The notes beneath the pieces are model-generated. The model was not told where the DNA came from. It did no database searches and saw only the letters and a program-made list of their open reading frames with translations. DNA of 64,000 nucleotides from Lepisosteus oculatus (Eukaryota > Chordata > Actinopteri > Semionotiformes > Lepisosteidae), in contig NC_090697.1 of NCBI RefSeq assembly GCF_040954835.1, forward strand, positions 9,726,001 to 9,790,000. The letters run 5' to 3'. Shown here one piece after another: positions 13,145 to 24,000 of this stretch. A program made the translations under genes and the position numbers. How positions within the stretch are numbered: the stretch's first letter is position 1; every line of letters starts with the position of its first letter.

Positions 13145-13380
13145 AATGTTTCTTTATTAGCCCTATACAATTTCTTGCATTAGGAATTAGTCTTTTCGCA
13201 TACCCCAGCTTTTCTCAATGAGACACAGACACACAGACAGGGAGAGAAGCTTGGGGTCAGAGCGCAGGGTCAGCCATTGTACAGCATCCCTGGAGCAGTT
13301 GGGGTTAAGGGCCTTGCTCAGGGGCCCAACGGAGTAAGATTCCTCTGCCAGCTGCAGGATTTGTGCCCTAGATGCCACAA
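13145..13380 (-). repeat. V-SINE-like tRNA SINE
   Basis: Reverse-strand partner of the copy at 24363: shares GGGCCCCTGAGCAAGGCCCT, TAACCCCAACTGCTCCAGGG, the CTGACCCTGCGCTCTGACCC block and the end CCTAATGCAAGAAATTGTA. The tRNA head is mostly lost. Confidence 0.7.
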
Positions 13381-14538
13381 AATAAATGGGGAACCCATAT
13401 GCCTATCCATAAAATGCACCCTAATCAGGAAAGACGTTTCTAACTGAGTTAACAGGAAACCCAAGTTCCCTAAAAACACAGAATAGCAGGCTCTCTCTAA
13501 CAAGGTTCAAATACTGAGCTCCGGTCAGGACTGATTTGGATGATCACGAAGTAGGGGCTCTTGCCTGGCACAGGCTTCAAGTCCCAACTCCTCTCTCTTC
13601 TCCCTCTGCTCTCCTTCTTTTGTCTTTCTGTCCTGCTCCTTTTTCTCTCCTGTGCTCTTAATTTCAATTTATACTGTGTCTTCCTGCCCTGCTCCTTTGC
13701 AATCATTAATCCAAACATCCTCTCTGCTTTGAAGTTAGAAGTGTTTACTCTTCCCAGTGTCTCAAACATTATCTGAAATCTAAGAGACACTTCTCAAGTC
13801 ACCCAAAGCTGTAACAATACTATTCTGCCATAAGACTTGAGCGACCTTGTTGCCCCAGTTTAACAAAAATCAAAACAACAAACATACATGTATCCACTCC
13901 AAACCCATTTTAGTCAATTTTCACCTGTGTTGTAGTAGTGTTAGTAATTGGTACAGTATTGGCCTGGAAAAATAAAAAGGTTGTTAAGAGTGTTTTTAAA
14001 AAATGTAAATGCTTCTGTTTGAGAACCGTTTAGTCAACCAGCACTAAATCCTTCAGTCTATGGTTCTTGTAAGCTATTAAAAATTGATTAAAAATGAAAT
14101 TAAATGTAATTAAATCCAAACAGAATAAATGGGTAAATTTAGGCAATTTGATGCAAAGATTAAGAATGTTAATGTTCATGAACAAATAAATTGAGTTTTC
14201 AAGAGTTTTGTTTTTACTAACCCAATAACTAACTCAACCTGTTTTGGAAATCTGTCCAACACTATGTTGTGTGTATAGAAAATTAAAATGTTACTTTTTA
14301 AATATTTACAATCATGTCATTTTATTTATGCTGTTTAATTTATTTTTTATAAAACCCCTGATATTTTGATCTTGATGTTTCAAGATCCTCTTTAGATTGT
14401 GTAGAAATGACAAATACTGTACTTCTGACTTTTTAAAAATCATTTCAGGTGCCCAAACCTTCTTTATCTGAGACTACACATAAACACAAATCATTCCAGT
14501 TTCACAGCCTAAAATAAATCTCTGCACATCCATTTTCT

Positions 14539-15651
14539 ACGGAAGCCCGTTTCCGCCAGGGGGTAAAAAAAGGCGCTATGATATCTCGCAATTGTGACTT
14601 GGTATCTCAGAATTCCGACTTTATACTACATCTCGCAATTGCGACGTTTTAGCTCACATTTGCGACTTTGAAATAGCCCACATTTCATTGTCCGTCCCTT
14701 TGTTATTGTAACAGATTCGGGTTCTAGGGCTGGTGCCCTCGCCGCTCCCACCTTAGTTCGTTCCTCACTGCATGGGCCCAAACCCAGGTCTTGCCAGCTG
14801 AGCTAAAGAACACTTTCTTTAACCTCGGTGCCCAGCATCCCTGGTATGCGCAGGGGAGGGCGGTGCCGTCACCACACTGCAACCAGATCTTACAACCTGT
14901 ATGTCGGCCGTTCCGTTACACCATATTCATAAATCGTACAGGATCATAGGATATATAGATCTGAAGACTTGTCTTGTACAGTGCCCTAATAAAAATCAAT
15001 TACACGAATTTTTATGGAATCCCATTTCCGCCAGTGAGGCTTCCATAGTACATGGGTGGAATAGTGGACGGTGGGCTTTTTAAAAAAGTTTTTAAACACC
15101 AGAAATACAAAAACGCAGACAGAATATGAAAAAAAAATACAGAAATAGACACTTCACATCCAGAGGAATTCACAATTATAAAAGCTGAAACTTAACTTTT
15201 TTACATATTTCCATTGTATGTCCCTTTTTACTTAAAAAAGAAGGTCTTCTTTAGCTCAGCTGGCAAGACCTGGGTCCGAGCCCATGCAGTGAGGCACGAA
15301 CTAAGGTGGGAGCGGCGAGGGCACCAGCCCTAGAACCTGAATCTGTTACAATAACAAAAGGACAGACAATTAAATGTGGACTTTCGAAGTCGCAATTCCG
15401 AGATATAAAGTCAGAATTCTGAGTTTTCAAATTGTAATTCTGAGTTTTCAAGTCGCAATTCTGAGATATAAAGTCATAATTCTGAGTTTTTAAGTCGCAG
15501 TTCTGAGATATGACGTCGTAATTCTGAGTTTTTACATCATAAATATGAAGTCGCAATTCTGAGTTTTTAAGTCGCAATTCAGAGATACTAAATCGTAATT
15601 GCGAGATACCACAGCGCATTTTTTTACTCCCTGGCGGAAACGGGCTTCCAT
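14539..15651. mobile_element. Foldback-type DNA element with long inverted arms and tandem repeats
   Basis: Ends are inverted copies: ACGGAAGCCCGTTTCCGCC on the left, its reverse complement on the right finishing GGGCTTCCAT. A candidate 8-bp target duplication, CATTTTCT/AATTTTCT, flanks it with one mismatch. Inner arms at about 14690-14817 and 15243-15370 are also inverted copies of each other. The right arm has about ten tandem units of the AAGTCGCAATTCTGAG kind (15383-15605); the left arm has a few. A third, partial terminus occurs at 15014-15046. No transposase; non-autonomous. Family not named with certainty. Confidence 0.75.
15251..15619. repeat. Minisatellite of alternating AAGTCGCAATTCTGAG units
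   Basis: About 20-24-bp units alternating ...GAGATATAAAGTC... and ...GAGTTTTTAAGTC..., best preserved at 15383-15605. It gives an apparent minus-strand ORF with a repeated SQNCDLKTQNYD peptide, which is a by-product of the repeat. Confidence 0.75.
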
Positions 15652-16149
15652 AATTTTCTAAGCAACAAAGAAAAACAAAAACCTCTGTTTGCCCAGAGGT
15701 CTTGGCATCTGTTACCTTGCAACGGTATTTTGCAGTCTCCCGGAGATTACAAGGATCCCGTAAATGACAAAAACTTTAAGCCGCATCATTCTCAAGGACT
15801 TCAAGCACCTGTGCCAAGCCACATTTAAGACAAGGACCCCTCTGCAACACACACTATTCACCTCCTCTGTCAAAACTCCACCTACTGTTCCACACTCGGT
15901 CTCGTAATGGTCTCATGGTGAAAAGACGAAGTGTCCTTTTACCTGTTTCTACAGCCTTATAGAATTACACCCATTTTTTGTCAGTGCATTGCATAATTAT
16001 TTGAATCGAATAGCTTACAGCTTTCTTTTGATTCTGTTTAGTAGTCATCATGGCTCTCTTCTACTACTAGGTCTTAGAGGTTCAGAAGTTACTTTTTTGT
16101 TGGATATGCTGTAGTCATCCCAATTGCTTCTTCTCAGTCTTCTTCTTTC

Positions 16150-16240
16150 TCTTCTTTTAAGAAGGCTCCACAGGCAAAATGTTGTGTTTTTCTTTTTAGC
16201 ATGATAAAAACCATTACTTTTTCCTTAAAAAGGCTGGTTC
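16150..16240 (+). repeat. Unclassified interspersed repeat copy
   Basis: GAAGGCTCCACAGGCAAAAT followed by GTTGTGTTTTTCTTTTTAGC matches the sequence at 59655-59745. Two related copies in one window show it is a dispersed repeat; I suspect a Penelope-like or similar end but cannot show it. Confidence 0.4.
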
Positions 16241-18269
16241 CTGGTGATGTAATGGGAGAAGCCAACAACAAGCAAGCAGCTAACTTTCACCTGTTTGTAG
16301 GCCTTTTTTCGCTGCCAATTTCAGCCCACATTTGTCCACATTGTAATGCGGCAGTACCATGTTATTTGATCTTGACAAAAATACACGTTTAAAAATGGCT
16401 CTTTCAGAGAAGAAAAATAAAAGGCAACCTGAGTTCATGATGCTGGCAAGGTAATGTAGCGCGAGAAGTTGCTTCCTCACAGACCGTGTGCCCAAGGATC
16501 AAGTCTGGATGAGGTCACACTCTGTGTGGAGTCAGTATGGTCTAATATAACTGTGTAGGATTTTATCAGGTACTCTGTTTTGATTTATCCTACTCTCTAA
16601 AACTGTCCCCTACAGTATATGTATAGTGTGTAAGTGTGCCCTGTGAAAGACATACCATATAGGGTGCATCCCATCTTATACCCGCTATCTGCCAGATTAG
16701 TCTCTGGTTCACCATGACCTCGTACTGGAAGAAGTGCTTATTACAAATAGGTGAATGGACAGACTTTGGTTATGGTGCATTTCTTGATTCTGGCATTCAG
16801 AGGGTTAATGTAATGTAATCTCACAGTTTCAGGCAATTTATCTTGGGCATGACCAGGTTTTCTATATTTGGTATTATCTTTCAATTTGTGAATGATTCCC
16901 AGAAAATGACTAAACCTACAGCATTAATATACGTGGTAACTTAATACTCCACGGTGTATTGTGTACTCAAATTGAAAGGATCTCTAGTGGTGTGTTACAC
17001 AATACACAAGTGGGAGCATCTTAAAAATTTGAGTCACCACCTTTCATTTAACAAGAGGCTTTGCATATCAATATAATACCATTGCTGTTTTTGTCCTTCC
17101 CATAATGTTCAGGAAGTTAGTTTCACTCTATCTGCTTATCAAATATGTGTCTTGAATAAGCTTTTTATGCTCTTTTAGCTGGCTGCTCCCACCACTATCA
17201 AGGATGAAAAGAATGCAAATAATTCAAAGTAAAAAAGAAAACCTCAAGTGATAAACAATCATCTTTGATCTTCTTACAGTATATGACTATTTTTTCCCTG
17301 AACAAATAACTATCATTAGCTTTATGTTCTGCACATAATTGAGCTGAACTGAGACCTTTTAAACTTCTGTTCTTTTAGTAAGGTGAAGCCTAGCCTTATA
17401 ATACTGTTTTACGTGATGCAAATTTACAATTTACAGGTCATCTATATCCCTATTGACAGTTGGATCTGAAATGTAGCAGGAAACATCAACAAGACCCCAA
17501 GACAAATCTACACTGCACTGATGAACCCCACACCTCAAAAAAGGGTGAAGCTACAGAATGTTCTACAGAATTTTATCCAAAATTAAATACTTTATTTGGG
17601 ATTGTTTTAGTACAATGACAATTTGAAGCCTTTATATATTTTGGATTAACATAACTTTACACTTTGAATGTGTAAAGAATAACAAGCGAACAGTAAGGAT
17701 CCGGAAGGTATTTTGGTAATACCCGTGTTCTAGAACAGTGGCTCTCAAACTGTGGTACGCGTACCGGCAGTGGTACGTGGAGTTCCGCCAGGTGGTACGT
17801 CAAATGACCCTGGAACTGTGTCGTGTGCGCTGAAAAATCGGGACGGGTTTTCATATTTTGTATTTTAATACGTGTCGAATACGCAGCCTACGTACTACGA
17901 TACAGTTCGCGCTAATACTTCAGTGGACACAAGAGATACTCTGTAATTCTATACCACTCTATAGGAATGCGTGCTACGGATGCAAGTGACCAATTGTATT
18001 TAAAAAAAGCTACTGTATCTCCAGCAAATAGGGAGAAAGGAGAATGTGCGTGATTTTGGAACAATGCCAACGTTGTAAACACAGGAATGCATAGAAATGC
18101 GTGCTACGAACGCAGGTAATCTTGTGAGCACACGAAAGCGTGATAACAGAAAAATATTTAAGAACTGTTCTAATTTGAGAAAAATACACCGAGCGTCTCT
18201 GTGTTTCGCTCCCATGCGCATGAAATAAAAACTTTAAATAAATACGGAAATAAAAACGGAAACGCGGAA

Positions 18270-18895
18270 AAATGCAAGCTTGCGTATTGCTAAAGCAGGT
18301 AAGCTACACTATTTTTGAAGAACCTTATTTACCGTTGGCAAAAGAGCTGACACGTATTATGTGTAGAGAAAAAGCTGCTAAACAGCTCGACCTGCTGCCC
18401 CCCTCCCCCTGAAAGACACAGTCATTCATAGAATTATTGAAATGAAGGATTATATCAAAAGTACACTGATAGAGCGTGTTAAGATGAGCAGATGTTTTTC
18501 ACTGCAATTAGATGAATCTGTAGTCGATTTGGCCAATTTACTCGTTTACGTTAGATACGAGTTTGAGGGCATGTCCCATGAAGACTTTTTGTTCTGTAAA
18601 CCGCTACCAACACGAACTACAGGAGAGCACGTATTTCAGCTTCCGAATGAATTTATCGAAGAGAATGGCCTCGACTGGATAAAATGCGTCTGAGTTTGTA
18701 CAGACGGTGGTAGAGCCGACATAACGGTGTAGTTGCACGAATTGGAGAGGTTGCTCCAGAAATTAATGTACGCATTACAACATCCACCGCGAGACCTTTG
18801 CCGTCAAAAAAATACCTGACGATTTAATATCTGTTAGACTCTGTTGTGAATTGTATCAAGGCTCGAAAAATTAATTCACATCTGCTTTGCTCACC
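18270..18895 (+). pseudogene. Broken hAT (ZBED-type) transposase
   Basis: Transposase relic in at least three frames. Readable parts: EEPYLPLAKELTRIM and REKAAKQLDLLP (18318-18395), then an open stretch 18442-18693 with CFSLQLDES and LLVYVRYEFEGMSHEDFLFC, then CTDGG (18696-18710) and, shifted, HRETFAVKKIPDDL near 18795-18825. FSLQLDES holds one of the catalytic acidic residues of the hAT RNase-H-like fold. Stops and frame shifts, and loss of the C-terminal dimerisation domain, make it inactive. It belongs to the element at 17736-19177, not to a host gene. Confidence 0.85.
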
Positions 18896-18924
18896 TTAAC
18901 AGGCTCACCCCTCTCACTAAAATG

Positions 18925-19033
18925 GTGCTTTTTTATTAGTTGTTGTTAATGTTTTTTTTTTCTGTAAAACACTTTGAGAAGCCACCTTTAAATGCGCTAT
19001 ATCAAATAAAGTTTATTATTATAATATTTATTA
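18925..19033 (+). repeat. L2-type 3' tail nested in the hAT element
   Basis: GTAAAACACTTTGAGAAGCC then ACCTTTAAATGCGCTATATC and AATAAAGTTTATTATTATAA, the same tail as the LINE ends at 6590-6672 and 38380-38445. Its position inside the hAT element indicates a later insertion. Confidence 0.65.
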
Positions 19034-19611
19034 TATGTATGTGTGAGTGTGTGTGCACGCGTATGTTGGTCATTGAGAATTTCTGGGGTTCCTATGAGAA
19101 GATGACTTGTAGGTGGTACTTGGATGCTTTGGTTGGATTAGGGGTGGTACTTGGTCCAAAAAGTTTGAGAACCATTGTTCTAGAAGAACAAAGAGAAAAT
19201 ATGAGAACAGACATTGAAGGCCTTAAAGGCCTGTACTTGTCAGGAATATACTTCAGCTTGCAAAGCAGATTAATCCCAGCGAGAATTACCTGGTCAAAGG
19301 GAGAACAGTACTTAGAGTATATGTGTTTCCCATTCAGCAGGTCTGACTGAAAGTCTACAAATTTGAAAAAGAAAGATCCAAAAATAAAGGAAGTTTTGTA
19401 AATTATTGCCATGTTGGACATGAACAGCAGCAGACCACAGGTTTCCAGAGCAAAACACAGTGAGTTTCTCTGTAATAACAGTATGTTTATTCATAATACA
19501 GTATGTTTATGATGTAAAAAATGTTGAATAACTCACAAATGCTGATGAATAAAGCAGAAATAGCACGAAATACCAATATCACAATAACTAACACAAAGAA
19601 TAAAATTCACT

Positions 19612-19960
19612 TGGGGCTGGCACAGTGGTTCGTATTGCTGCCTCACAGTTGTGGGGCCTTGAGTTCAATTCTGGACCAGGGGTGCTGTGCGGAGTTTGTA
19701 TCTTCCCGCCACACTTGTTTGGGTTTTCTCTGGGTACTCTGGTTCCCTCTCACAGTCCAAAGGCATACAGTTAACTGACTTCTAGGAAAAACAGCCCTAG
19801 CTGAGAGCGTGGATATCTATGTGTCCACTTTGCAATGGACTGGCGTCCTGTCCAGGATGTATCCTGTCTTGTACCTGTTGCTTGCCAGGACAGGCTCTGG
19901 CTTCCCAACAATCCTGAATGTGAAGAAGCTGACAGAAAATGGATGGATGGATAAAATTCA
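19612..19960 (+). repeat. tRNA-SINE, near full length
   Basis: Head GGGGCTGGCACAGTGGTTCG with B-box GAGTTCAATTCTGG, body with GGTTTTCTCTGGGTACTCTG and CACAGTCCAAAGGCATAC, middle CTGGCGTCCTGTCCAGGATG and end AAAATGGATGGATGG. Lies between the hAT element and naa20. Confidence 0.8.
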
Positions 19961-20399
19961 CTAACAAGTCTTAGTCATAAAGGTAAATGTTTCTATCATA
20001 TTTAAATACCTTTTTTATTTTAAAAAAAGAATATTAAAGATGCACAAAACCACTATGAAGAACAGGATGTAAATAGTAAAAAACATTCAACTTACAGTAA
20101 ATATGGTTTATTCGTATCATATGCTGTATTGCATGGACACTTCTGAAAATACTCATTTAAAAGTTTAGGCAAAATTAAGACCTTCAATAAAATAACCTCT
20201 TATATTGCAGCGTTATTTTTATTGTTTAATGTTCCCGTATTTATCCAAGAATAAAATTTATATCCGTTTATTATTGACTACAAAGATTTTAAAACACTGT
20301 TTACGATATGAAAACTGAAAATTATTAACGTTAATGGTCAAATGGTGAATATGTATGTGAAATATTCTTCTCATATGTGATGCTAGACCCCATATCCAC
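19961..20399. other. AT-rich spacer before naa20
   Basis: No ORF, RNA gene or repeat recognised. Confidence 0.5.
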
Positions 20400-21038
20400 A
20401 GTGAGAGATAATTTGCAAACTCTTCCTTCAACTTAGGTACTTATTCATACTGGAAATTCAGTGCTCCATTTATCTGCGTTGATTTCTTTTATAAATTATT
20501 TGACTTCATCCCTTCCGCAAAGCTTAGTGTACAGAGTCTGTGTACAGAGATCAGTAGCAGACAATGCAGGTAGATTTTTAAAGCGCTTTTCTAGGTGCGT
20601 TGTTTCCGCTCAATTGTAGCTCTGTATTGTAACTGGATCTGCAAGCTCTCATGGCTTTAAACCTTGTAAGTATTCGTGCATAGAAAACTTGCTGCCTCCA
20701 ATGTTTTAAAATAAGGTTGGGGGTAACACAAACCGCATTATTCCTTACTCCTTCCTTGATACTTTGTCGAAGAACTGCCGAAATATCGATTTACCGCCAA
20801 CATGCAAAACTAAATTGCATGTATACGGATTGATTAATCGTGTTCAGCACCTACGTAAAATATAAAACAGCAGCATTATCATTTCGAACACCAAATATTT
20901 CATTCAGTTTAATGAGTCAAACAACGAAAATAAACCCAAACAAAACTGCCAGCGGAATCAATTCACTTTGCTGAGGTTAAAGTTGAAAGGTCATACATTG
21001 TATTTCCTTTTTACTCTCGGCTCTCACTCTCAGAGAAC
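20400..21038 (+). promoter_or_regulatory. naa20: Region upstream of naa20
   Basis: Contains the promoter and 5' UTR of naa20 by position. The start codon at 21039 sits in AGAACATGA, immediately after a pyrimidine-rich CTCTCACTCTC stretch at about 21018-21030 that could be a TOP-like or initiator element. No TATA box recognised. It is possible, but not shown, that the unfound first exon of the divergent CD109-like gene lies near here. Confidence 0.35.
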
Positions 21039-24000
21039 ATGACAACGTTGAGAGCGTTTAATTGCGATGATCTGTTTAAATTCAATAACATGTGAGTCTA
21101 AAGAGGTATTTAATTATCTTTTAAATAAGATTGTGTTATTTATCATGATACTTCAATTTTTAGCCGTTTCTATGTTCATTCAAATCGTCATGATTTTCAG
21201 CAAGTCGTTACTTAAAAACAAATACACGCACAGAATTTCGATTTAAAACGTGTTTCTTGTTTCCCTTTGTTGTAGTTGACACGATTAAGAAAATACGCCG
21301 TGAGATACCATTTTTAATAACACTTTAATAATAAAGTCATATTGTTTTGTTTTCGTAGATTATGAAGCCATCGCGCCACTAGTAACTTAATTTATTCGTG
21401 CTAAATATCAGTTATTTATGGCTTGTCCAACTTTCTTTATATTATAACGGGAAAAGCTAAGGTGTCTGACGCTTGATACGTCTTTTAAAAATGAACCCAT
21501 CAGCGCATTACAAGAAAGACATTTTCGGAGAAGTTTCACTCTATGATGAAAATAGAAATACTACGTGATTTAGGTAAACGTTAGACGTAAGGATAGCACA
21601 CCATTTGACACGTAGGTTTTTAAATTAAAAGGTGACTGCAGTAGATTTTTTAAAATCACATTACAAAATGTTAAGAAAGTTACAAATTAAAACGTTTGTT
21701 GTTTAATGTGTTTTTCTACTCTCAACTTTCTTTCTCTCTTTCTTGCAGTAATCTGGATCCACTCACAGAAACCGTATCCTTTTCGAATGAAACAATTATC
21801 AAACCATAGAAAGATTTCGCATTCGTTATTCGACATTGGTGAATATTGAAACTCTTATATTGAAATCATATTTCGTGCACTACACTAAAAACTATGTGCT
21901 TCAGGTTCAAGAGTCGCGTCTTTGGTTAAAAAAAGGTTGTATAGTGTTTTTTACAACAAATTAACAGAAGTTGAGATACCATAAGTAAACCAAGCAACAG
22001 TTGTTTTTTTTAAATTAAACTGGGTAAGGACCAGTACCTTTTATTTTTACTAAACTTAAACCCTGTATAGGGTAAGCACAATTTCTTAATGTAATGGTGG
22101 ATGAAGTCCTTCTCAGTACTCTTACAAAAACCTGTTTCACTAATCTTTCATCTTCATTTTGATGTATGCCAAATATATTGATTTTTTACTAGGCTTTATA
22201 AACAATTATCCTGAAGTGTATGTTAAGGCTTTTAAACCCAGATCCTGGTGTCAGTATTTGTGTCAGTACATGTGTCCGATGTTCTGTTTTTTAACATGTG
22301 AAACAGTATGGGATCCCATTTTACCTTCAGTATCTGGCTCACTGGCCTGAGTACTTCATTGTGGCAGAAGCACCTGGAGGGGAACTAATGGGTTATAGTA
22401 AGTCCTTTTGTTTTTGTTGGCATCACTTTTCTTGCAGTGAGAAATTACTCCTTCATTTAAAACCATTCTGTAATCCACCCCTCATTTTCTCCTGTCTGAG
22501 GCTACAGGGGTAAACTAAGACATGAAAACCACACATCTGGAAATTCCACAATTTGCTGGGCATAACAAGAAATAATTTGCCAGCAGCCATATCACACTGC
22601 AACTCACAACTGGCAGCCCACTGAAGCTCAGCAGGTGTGAGCCTGGTCAGTACCTGGATGGGAGACCTCCTGGGAAAAACTAATGTTGCTGCTGGAAGAG
22701 GTGTTAGTGGGGCCAGCAGGGGGCACTCACCCTGTGGTCTATGTGTGTCCTAATGCCCCAGTATAGTGACGGGGACAATATACTGTAAAAAGGGTCTGTC
22801 CTTCTGATGAGACGTAAAACCGAGGTTCTGACTCTGTGGTTATTAAAAATCCCAGGGCGTTTCTCGAAAAGACCCCGGCATCCTGGCCAAATTTCCCATT
22901 GGCCCTTACCAATCATGGCCTCCTAATAATCCCCCTCTACGATCCCCCTCTTCATCACTCTGCTCTCCTCCCCACTGATAGCTGGTGTGTGGTGAGCGTT
23001 CTGGCGCACTATGGCTGCCGTCGCATCATCCAGGTGGGGTTGCACACTGGTGGTGGTGGAGGGGAGTCCCCATTACCTGTAAAGCGCTTTGAGTGGAGTG
23101 TCCAGAAAAGCGCTATATAAGTGTAAGCAATTATTATTATTATTATTATTATGATTATTATTATTGGTGCCTCTAAAGTTGCCCATGCTACAATGCCTTA
23201 TGGAAGGCTCCTTTGTGCTTTCTCAATGCTTTGATTCTGTTTATCAGAATGCCGTGAGAATCACCGGGAGTTTGAAGCGCTCTCTGTTTTCCTTTCTGTA
23301 CAGTCATGGGAAAAGCGGAAGGCTCGGTAGCTCGGGAAGAGTGGCACGGGCACGTCACAGCTCTCTCCGTTGCCCCAGAGTTCAGGAGGCTCGGGCTGGC
23401 AGCCAAGCTAATGGAGTTGCTGGAAGAGATCTCCGAGAGGTAAAACTGTATGATTTGTCAATAAGGGCAGCACGGTGGTGCAGTTAGCATTGCTGCCTCG
23501 CTGCGCTGGGGCTCAGGGTTCGATTCCAGACCTGGGGTGCAATCTTGAGTTTACGTGTTCCCCCCATGTTTGCATGGGTTTCCTCCCTCAAACCAAAAAC
23601 AGACTGCTAAGTTAATTGTCTCTGGGGAAAAGCATGCATGTGTCTGTCTGTGTGTGCCCTGCAAAGAACCTGGGTCTTGCTGCGGTTGTATCCTGCCTTG
23701 TGCCCATTGCTTGCCAGGATAGGCTCTTGTTTCCCTGCAGCCCTGAATTGAATAATGCTGTTAGAACACGGTTGAATTTCTCGATAATACACACGTAACT
23801 TAAGTGCATAAGCACTTATCTCCTGTTTTGGATTTCTTGCACTAGCTACTACTGTATTTCGGAATAAAAACCAAAATACTGCACTCGCCTACAAGGACTT
23901 GTTTAATTGGGCTTTTGACTACATCAATGAGCTATTTAGCTCCCTTTTATACCTACATGCTGTTTGTGATCTTCAGGCCTCAGCCTTAATTATGTTCCCG

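Larger units (their letters stand above)
12273..17735. other. Spacer upstream of the CD109-like exons
   Basis: Should contain the missing first exon(s) of the CD109-like gene. I saw no convincing signal-peptide ORF on the minus strand. Contains the SINEs at 12543 and 13145 and the foldback element at 14539; otherwise AT-rich sequence. Confidence 0.5.
17736..19177 (+). mobile_element. hAT DNA transposon, degenerate, with intact 8-bp target duplication
   Basis: Left end CAGTGGCTCTCAAACTG and right end (reversed) CAATGGTTCTCAAACTTTTT are hAT-type inverted termini. TTCTAGAA flanks both sides exactly (17728-17735 and 19178-19185). The interior encodes a broken ZBED5/SCAND3-type transposase, and a LINE-tail fragment is inserted near 18925-19033. 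Confidence 0.9.

Noticed and set aside
15383-15605. Regularly spaced short repeats, considered as a CRISPR array
   Set aside because: Units are contiguous tandem repeats with no unique spacers, in a vertebrate genome with no cas genes.
15251-15619. 122-aa ORF with repeated SQNCDLKTQNYD peptide
   Set aside because: Translation of the minisatellite in the foldback element; no conserved protein features.
18442-18693. Independent host gene of ZBED type
   Set aside because: It lies inside exact hAT termini and target duplication and is frame-shifted on both sides, so it is a transposase relic.
22620-22690. Possible 5S rRNA gene
   Set aside because: Only an internal part of 5S is present, followed by the SINE body; repeated several times in the window with the same boundaries.
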